Source of the DNA: an uncultured Atopobium sp.
GTDB lineage: Bacteria; Actinomycetota; Coriobacteriia; Coriobacteriales; Atopobiaceae
Assembly: GCA_937990665.1 (NCBI GenBank)
Contig: CALKRF010000072.1
Location: forward strand, 1-25,237
Direction of reading: 5' to 3'
DNA: 25,237 bases
Shown here: positions 20,777 to 25,237 of the stretch, piece after piece
Layout of the letters: each line of letters begins with the position of its first letter
Numbering within the stretch: position 1 is the first letter of the stretch
Notes under the pieces: generated by a model
Database searches by the model: none
The model's input: only the letters and a program-made list of their open reading frames with translations
Told to the model about the DNA's origin: nothing
Made by a program: the position numbers and the translations under genes

Positions 20777-21148
20777 TTGCCTACTATTAACCAGCTCGTA
20801 CGTAAGGGCCGCGTGAGCGTCAAGTCAAAGTCTAAGAACGCCGCTCTTCAGCACAACCCACAGAAGCGTGGTGTTTGCACCCGCGTTTTCACCACTACGC
20901 CAAAGAAGCCTAACTCAGCACTCCGTAAGGTTGCTCGTGTTCGTCTTGTTAATGGCATTGAGGTAACCGCTTACATTCCTGGTGAGGGCCACAACCTCCA
21001 GGAGCACTCCATTGTTCTGGTTCGTGGCGGCCGTGTCCGTGACCTTCCTGGTGTTCGTTACAAGGTTGTTCGCGGTGCATTCGACTGCGCAGCAGTTCAG
21101 AATCGTGCTCAGGGCCGTTCCCGTTACGGCACTAAGCGTGCTAAGTAA
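20777..21148 (+). CDS. rpsL: 30S ribosomal protein S12
   Basis: S12 lies at the decoding centre and controls accuracy. The TTG start at 20777 gives the expected MPTINQLVRKGR N-terminus and 123 residues, with AAGGAG 6 bases upstream; an in-frame GTG at 20720 would add 19 unconserved residues. The KKPNSALRKVARVRL segment is intact with the sensitive-type K43. At position 88, in GGRVRDLPGVRY, the residue is Arg instead of the usual Lys, before the D89 that is methylthiolated in E. coli. It is the first gene of the str-type operon, driven by the strong promoter at 20659-20687. Confidence 0.97.
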   Translation: MPTINQLVRKGRVSVKSKSKNAALQHNPQKRGVCTRVFTTTPKKPNSALRKVARVRLVNGIEVTAYIPGEGHNLQEHSIVLVRGGRVRDLPGVRYKVVRGAFDCAAVQNRAQGRSRYGTKRAK

Positions 21149-21186
21149 TCACGTCCACTACTCGAACTAGTTCTTAGGAGATTAAT

Positions 21187-21657
21187 ATGCCGCGTCGCGC
21201 AGCAGCAGTACGTCGTGAGGTTATGCCTGACGCCGTCTACAACAATCGTCTGGTAACCCAGCTCATTAACAAGGTCCTTCTCGACGGCAAGAAAGCAACC
21301 GCAGAGCGCATTGTCTACGGTGCATTTGACATCGTCGCAGAGAAGACTGGCGAGGATGCCCTCACTGTCTTCAAGAAGGCTATGGATAACATTCGCCCAA
21401 CACTTGAGGTTAAGCCTAAGCGTGTTGGTGGCGCTACTTACCAGGTCCCAATGGAGGTTAACTCCCGTCGTGCAACTACTCTTGCTATCCGCTGGATGGT
21501 CACTTTCAGCCGTAGCCGTAAAGAGAAGACCATGGCAGAGCGTCTTGCAAACGAGATCATCGACGCAACTAACGGCGTAGGTGCATCCGTCAAGCGCCGC
21601 GAGGACCTGTACAAGATGGCTGAGGCCAACCGCGCCTTCTCCCACTACCGCTTCTAG
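21187..21657 (+). CDS. rpsG: 30S ribosomal protein S7
   Basis: S7 nucleates assembly of the small-subunit head and binds 16S rRNA and E-site tRNA. The 156-residue product (MPRRAAAVRREV to ANRAFSHYRF) has the usual length, the family segment LINKVLLDGKKATAERIVY and the C-terminal KMAEANRAFSHYRF. The ATG follows TAGGAG (21175-21180). It is 38 bases after rpsL and 24 before fusA, consistent with co-transcription. Confidence 0.98.
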   Translation: MPRRAAAVRREVMPDAVYNNRLVTQLINKVLLDGKKATAERIVYGAFDIVAEKTGEDALTVFKKAMDNIRPTLEVKPKRVGGATYQVPMEVNSRRATTLAIRWMVTFSRSRKEKTMAERLANEIIDATNGVGASVKRREDLYKMAEANRAFSHYRF

Positions 21658-21681
21658 TCGGAATTCAGGAGTAGCAAACAA

Positions 21682-23778
21682 ATGGCTAAGACTAAGTACA
21701 TTCTTAAAGACCTCCGCAACATCGGCATCATGGCTCACATCGATGCTGGTAAGACCACCACTACGGAGCGTATTCTTTACTACACCGGTAAGACCCACAA
21801 GATTGGTGAGGTCCACGACGGTGCAGCAACCATGGACTGGATGGTTCAGGAGCAGGAGCGCGGCGTAACCATTACTTCCGCAGCTACCACTTGCTTCTGG
21901 AAAGACCATGTCATCCAGATCATTGACACCCCAGGCCACGTTGACTTTACCGCTGAGGTTGAGCGTTCTCTTCGTGTTCTGGACGGCGCAGTTGCAGTCT
22001 TCGACGCAGTTGCAGGCGTTCAGCCACAGTCCGAGACCGTTTGGCGTCAGGCAACCAAGTACGGCGTACCTCGTATTGCATTCATCAACAAGTTTGACCG
22101 CGTAGGCGCAGACTTCTTCCGTGCAATCCAGACTATGCGTGACCGCCTTGGCGCAAACGCAGTTGCAGCTCAGGTCCCAATGGGTGCTGAGTCCAACTTC
22201 TGGGGTCTTATCGACCTTGTCACCAACACTGCATGGGACTTCAAAGAGGATGCTAAGGGCATGATTTACCCTGAGCCTCTTGACGAGATTCCAGCAGAGT
22301 TTGCAGAGATTGCAGCAGAGAAGCGTGAAGAGCTTCTTGAGGCAGCATCTGACTTCTCTGAGGAGCTCATGATGGCTGTTCTCGAGGGCGAAGAGGTTGA
22401 CGTTGAGACCCTTAAGGGCGCTCTTCGTGCTGGCGTTCTTGCTGGCGAGATTAACCCTGTCTTTGTTGGCTCTGCTTACAAGAACAAGGGTATCCAGGAG
22501 CTTCTGGACGCAGTCATCGACTTCCTCCCAAGCCCTCTGGATGTTCCAGAGATTGACGGTGTCACTCCTAAGGGTGACGAGGCAGTTCGTCACGCAGACA
22601 TTAAGGAGCCTTTCTCCGCTCTTGCATTCAAGATTATGACTGACCCTTATGTTGGTAAGCTTACCTACATTCGTGTTTACTCTGGTCAGGCTGAGGCAGG
22701 TTCTTACGTCTACAACTCCGTCAAGGACAACCGTGAGCGCTTTGGCCGCATCCTTGAGATGAACGCAAACGACCGTGTTGACCGTGAAGAGTGCTCCGCA
22801 GGCGACATCGTTGCATGCGTTGGTCTGAAGAACACCACTACTGGTGACACCCTTTGTGACGAGAAGAACCCAATCATCCTTGAGTCCATCAGCTTCGCAG
22901 ATCCTGTTATCGACGTTGCTGTTGAGCCTAAGACCAAGGCTGAGCAGGAGAAGATGTCCATCGGTCTTGCTAAGCTCGCTGAAGAGGATCCAACCTTCCA
23001 GGTTCACACTGATCACGAGACCGGCCAGACCATCATTGCTGGTATGGGCGAGCTTCACCTTGAGATTATTGTTGACCGTCTCCGTCGTGAGTTTAAGGTT
23101 GACTGCAACGTTGGTAAGCCACAGGTTGCTTACCGCGAGACTGCTGGTAAGGCAGTAAGCCACGCTGAGGGCAAGTTTGTCCGTCAGTCCGGTGGTAAGG
23201 GTCAGTATGGCCACGCAGTCATCGATCTTGAGCCACAGGAAGAGGGCAAGGGTTACGAGTTTGTCAACGCTATTGTCGGTGGTGTTATTCCTAAGGAGTA
23301 CATCCCATCTATCGATAAGGGCATTCGTGAGGCTCTTGAGAACGGCGTTATTGCTGGTTACCCAGTAGTCGACATCAAGGTCACCCTTGTTGACGGTTCT
23401 TACCACGAGGTCGACTCCTCTGAGGCAGCATTCAAGATTGCTGGTTCTATGGCAATTAAGGATGCTCTCAAGAAGTCCAACCCTATCCTTCTTGAGCCAG
23501 TTGAGTCTGTTGAGGTTGAGACACCTGAGCAGTACATGGGCGACGTTATGGGCAACCTTTCTTCCCGTCGTGGCAAGATTGAGGGTATGGACGATCGTAT
23601 GGACGCCAAGGTCATCCGCGCTAAGGTGCCTCTTGGTGAGATGTTCGGTTACGCAACCGACCTTCGTTCCCAGACCCAGGGCCGTGCGAGCTACACCATG
23701 CAGTTCGATTCTTACGAGCCCGTTCCTAACGCTGTACGCGAAGAGATTGTCGCCAAAAACGGCGGCTCTGCATCCTAA
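21682..23778 (+). CDS. fusA: Elongation factor G
   Basis: EF-G is the GTPase that drives translocation and, with RRF, ribosome recycling. The 698-residue product has the P-loop AHIDAGKT (18-25), the switch region with RGVTITSAATT, the G3 DTPGHVDF and the G4 NKFDR, followed by domains II-V including the domain IV segment and the C-terminal SQTQGRASYTMQF. Length is normal. The ATG follows AGGAG (21667-21671) with 10-base spacing. In many bacteria tuf comes next, but here rpsJ does. Confidence 0.99.
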   Translation: MAKTKYILKDLRNIGIMAHIDAGKTTTTERILYYTGKTHKIGEVHDGAATMDWMVQEQERGVTITSAATTCFWKDHVIQIIDTPGHVDFTAEVERSLRVLDGAVAVFDAVAGVQPQSETVWRQATKYGVPRIAFINKFDRVGADFFRAIQTMRDRLGANAVAAQVPMGAESNFWGLIDLVTNTAWDFKEDAKGMIYPEPLDEIPAEFAEIAAEKREELLEAASDFSEELMMAVLEGEEVDVETLKGALRAGVLAGEINPVFVGSAYKNKGIQELLDAVIDFLPSPLDVPEIDGVTPKGDEAVRHADIKEPFSALAFKIMTDPYVGKLTYIRVYSGQAEAGSYVYNSVKDNRERFGRILEMNANDRVDREECSAGDIVACVGLKNTTTGDTLCDEKNPIILESISFADPVIDVAVEPKTKAEQEKMSIGLAKLAEEDPTFQVHTDHETGQTIIAGMGELHLEIIVDRLRREFKVDCNVGKPQVAYRETAGKAVSHAEGKFVRQSGGKGQYGHAVIDLEPQEEGKGYEFVNAIVGGVIPKEYIPSIDKGIREALENGVIAGYPVVDIKVTLVDGSYHEVDSSEAAFKIAGSMAIKDALKKSNPILLEPVESVEVETPEQYMGDVMGNLSSRRGKIEGMDDRMDAKVIRAKVPLGEMFGYATDLRSQTQGRASYTMQFDSYEPVPNAVREEIVAKNGGSAS

Positions 23779-23821
23779 GTAAACGACCACGAGCTCTAGC
23801 TCATGTATGGAGGTACCCAAA

Positions 23822-24130
23822 GTGTCAAGCCAGAAGATCAGGATTCGCCTCAAGGGCTATGATCACGAGGTCATTGATCAGTCCGCTAAGCTGATTGTTG
23901 ACACCGCACAGAAGACAGGTGCGCGTGTTTCCGGTCCTATCCCTCTGCCAACCGAGCGTAACCTTTACACGGTTATCCGCTCCCCACACAAGGATAAGGA
24001 TTCCCGTGATCAGTTTGAGATGCGTACTCACAAGCGTCTCATCGATATTCTCGACCCAAGCGCTTCTACCGTTGATTCGCTTATGCGTCTCGACCTTCCA
24101 GCTGGTGTCGATATCGAGATCAAGCTCTAA
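23822..24130 (+). CDS. rpsJ: 30S ribosomal protein S10 (NusE)
   Basis: S10 is a small-subunit head protein that also pairs with NusB in antitermination and contacts NusG, which is encoded at 3199. The GTG start at 23822 gives 102 residues beginning MSSQKIRIRLKGYDHE. It is chosen because GGAGG (23809-23813) lies between it and an in-frame ATG at 23807, which cannot use that site. The family segment RNLYTVIRSPHKDKDSRDQF is present. It ends the operon: two terminator hairpins follow and rplC does not. Confidence 0.97.
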   Translation: MSSQKIRIRLKGYDHEVIDQSAKLIVDTAQKTGARVSGPIPLPTERNLYTVIRSPHKDKDSRDQFEMRTHKRLIDILDPSASTVDSLMRLDLPAGVDIEIKL

Positions 24131-24154
24131 GCATACGGCTTAATCCAACGTGCA

Positions 24155-24189
24155 AACCCTCCTGCGCACTCTTGTGCGGGAGGGTTTTT
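24155..24189 (+). terminator. Terminator after rpsJ
   Basis: AACCCTCC and GCGCAC pair with GTGCG and GGAGGGTT with a small bulge; the loop is TCTT and a T-run follows. Confidence 0.92.
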
Positions 24190-24248
24190 GCGTGAGTGGC
24201 GTTGAATCATGTGCGGAGACCGTGCGAACACGGGTCGCAAGCGATTTC

Positions 24249-24284
24249 AACCCGGCATCCATTTCGTGTGGATACCGGGTTTCT
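24249..24284 (+). terminator. Second hairpin/terminator downstream of rpsJ
   Basis: AACCCGGCATCCA (24249-24261) pairs with TGGATACCGGGTT (24269-24281) with one mismatch, followed by a short T-run (TTTC). It could catch read-through or end antisense transcription from the right. Confidence 0.65.
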
Positions 24285-24308
24285 TGTGCGCATATGCTGA
24301 AAGTGGAC

Positions 24309-24321
24309 GGGTTTCTCGCCA
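24309..24321. repeat. Dispersed GGGTTTCTCGCCA motif
   Basis: Exact GGGTTTCTCGCCA, 24 bases before the palindromic element at 24345. Confidence 0.6.
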
Positions 24322-24344
24322 GGTGGGCGGCGCGAGCCTGACGT

Positions 24345-24466
24345 GCGCCTGATTTCTTCAAAGAATCTGTAACTTTTGCCTAAATACATCAAAGAATCTG
24401 TGGATTTGCCTGATTTTGTTAAAGAATCGGTGGCGCAAATACAGATTCTTTGTACTTTTCAGGCAG
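24345..24466. repeat. 122-bp palindromic element, subfamily B (copy 2)
   Basis: It shares all but about ten positions with 6914-7035. The three direct AAAGAATC-type copies and the single inverted ACAGATTCTTT are kept. It lies in the 423-base gap after the rpsJ terminators. Confidence 0.8.
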
Positions 24467-24495
24467 ACTTTTCTAGACGTAACTCACATCTGCAC

Positions 24496-24509
24496 TTGGC
24501 GAGAAACCC
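24496..24509. repeat. Dispersed TTGGCGAGAAACCC motif
   Basis: TTGGCGAGAAACCC lies 29 bases after the subfamily B element and directly before a TAGAAT sequence upstream of the phosphatase gene. Confidence 0.55.
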
Positions 24510-24553
24510 GTAGAATTAGAAAGCGAATACTCGCACAAAGCGCAGGAGAAAAG

Positions 24554-25105
24554 ATGAAACATATCCAGCAGAACGAAAGTAGCCCGCAGAACGCAAGTAT
24601 CCAGCTAAATACCGGCTGCTCGGTAAACGCTCGCCCAAATTATTCCCGCATGACAAAAATCCTGTTTGTGTGTCACGGAAATATCTGCAGGTCAACAATG
24701 GCACAGTACGTCATGCAGGACCTTGTCGAGAAAAACGGTCTGGCAGACTCGTTTGTCATTGACTCAGCTGCAACCTCTACAGAGGAGATTGGCAATCCAG
24801 TTGATCCTCGTACGCGACGCAAGCTTCAGCAAGAGGGAATTCATTGCGACAATCATCGCGCGAGGCAGATGACGCGCGCAGATTATGAGAACTTTGATTA
24901 CCTCATTGGAATGGACCACAATAACCTGCGTAACATGATGCGTATGCTTAAAGATGATCCTCTTGGAAAGGTTTCGTTGCTCCTTGATTGGACGGAAAAG
25001 TCTCGCGACATTGCGGATCCATGGTACTCAGGCAATTTTGATCTGACGTATGAGGATGTTACTGAGGGTTGCGAAGCATTGCTCAGGAAACTTTTGGCAA
25101 GGTAA
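24554..25105 (+). CDS. Low-molecular-weight protein tyrosine phosphatase
   Basis: The 183-residue product contains a whole LMW-PTP domain. The phosphate loop is C40-HGNIC-R46-S47 (the CX5R motif), and the general acid is in DPWY (D155). These enzymes dephosphorylate phosphotyrosine proteins and are often linked to capsule or signalling control. Its substrate here is unknown, and no tyrosine kinase gene is nearby. The ATG at 24554 is preferred because AGGAG (24544-24548) lies 5 bases upstream. It adds 32 polar residues before the usual MTKILFVCHGNICRS start (24650), which has no ribosome-binding site. The gene stands alone between repeat elements. Confidence 0.9.
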   Translation: MKHIQQNESSPQNASIQLNTGCSVNARPNYSRMTKILFVCHGNICRSTMAQYVMQDLVEKNGLADSFVIDSAATSTEEIGNPVDPRTRRKLQQEGIHCDNHRARQMTRADYENFDYLIGMDHNNLRNMMRMLKDDPLGKVSLLLDWTEKSRDIADPWYSGNFDLTYEDVTEGCEALLRKLLAR

Positions 25106-25113
25106 TTTCGGCA

Positions 25114-25182
25114 GCCTGATTTTTCAAAGTTATTACCGTGGATTGTTTTTACAAAATTTTCTGAAAAAACTTTTCAAAATTT
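25114..25182. repeat. Degenerate relative of the palindromic elements
   Basis: GCCTGATTTTTCAAAG (25114-25129) resembles the left end of subfamily B, and CCGTGGATTG (25137-25146) resembles its unit. An AT-only hairpin, AAATTTT with GAAAA/TTTTC and AAATTT (25154-25182), follows. The match is weak. Confidence 0.3.
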
Positions 25183-25183
25183 C

Positions 25184-25199
25184 TTGGGTTTCTCGCCAA
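25184..25199. repeat. Dispersed TTGGGTTTCTCGCCAA motif
   Basis: The longest copy in the window. Its outer TTGG and CCAA are inverted around eight bases. Confidence 0.6.
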
Positions 25200-25201
25200 T
25201 G

Positions 25202-25227
25202 GATACGCCCGGGTCAGCGGTTTGACC
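25202..25227 (+). promoter_or_regulatory. GATACGCCCGG box and -35-like TTGACC at the window edge
   Basis: GATACGCCCGG (25202-25212) is followed 9 bp later by TTGACC (25222-25227). The expected -10 would lie beyond the window, so this is a partial promoter by analogy with 602-655 and 20636-20687. Confidence 0.5.
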
Positions 25228-25237
25228 TCGCAAAATA

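Noticed and set aside
24488..24516. Promoter for the phosphatase gene with -10 TAGAAT at 24511-24516
   Set aside because: No acceptable -35 lies 16-18 bp upstream; the TTGGCG of the dispersed motif is only 9 bp away.

Overview
The window looks like a housekeeping region from a Gram-positive actinobacterium, most likely class Coriobacteriia (the Atopobiaceae, e.g. Lancefieldella/Atopobium/Olsenella relatives). This is an inference. It rests on the actinobacterial coiled-coil insertion in RpoC, the moderate GC with strong codon bias in ribosomal genes, and the gene order; no database search was possible. All protein genes that I support lie on the + strand.

Layout. 1-1020: a palindromic repeat, tRNA-Thr(TGT) with its own promoter and terminator, a 24-bp tandem array, then a promoter driving tRNA-Tyr, tRNA-Thr(GGT) and tRNA-Met, which lead into tuf (1127-2332). 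2433-3744: promoter, rpmG, tRNA-Trp, secE, nusG. 3841-5135: rplK and rplA, separated by a strong terminator-like hairpin. 5346-6677: a promoter and a long leader with an attenuator, then rplJ, rplL and a terminator. 6678-7359: a gene-free spacer with two different 122-bp palindromic elements and tandem promoters. 7360-15396: rpoB, rpoC and a terminator. 15404-20522: a metal-homeostasis/redox cassette (ArsR-type sensor, hypB, a 1001-residue Fe-S/flavin oxidoreductase, hypA) followed by a GNAT acetyltransferase. 20636-24189: a str-type operon, rpsL-rpsG-fusA-rpsJ, without tuf and ending in terminators. 24345-25237: another palindromic element, a low-molecular-weight protein tyrosine phosphatase gene, and repeat-rich AT-rich DNA.

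How the genes work together. Most encode the translation elongation and transcription core: EF-Tu, EF-G, ribosomal proteins S7, S10, S12, L1, L7/L12, L10, L11 and L33, the SecE translocon subunit, NusG, and the beta and beta' subunits of RNA polymerase. The order tRNA-Tyr/Thr-tuf-(rpmG-tRNA-Trp)-secE-nusG-rplKAJL-rpoBC is an old arrangement also seen in Escherichia coli, with local additions. The arsR-hypB-oxidoreductase-hypA cassette is an accessory module and suggests nickel handling coupled to an electron-transfer enzyme.

Most interesting points: (1) RpoC has a C-terminal extension of about 210 residues carrying a domain that aligns without gaps to the RNA polymerase alpha-subunit C-terminal domain, with most DNA-contact residues kept; (2) RpoB fork loop 2 is rewritten and 8 residues longer than usual; (3) a family of roughly 91-122 bp palindromic elements is built from 31-bp units, and the arm sequence differs between two subfamilies while pairing is preserved; (4) the hypB/hypA genes are split by a 1001-residue fusion flavoprotein next to a NmtR/CzrA-like metal sensor; (5) S12 carries Arg at position 88.
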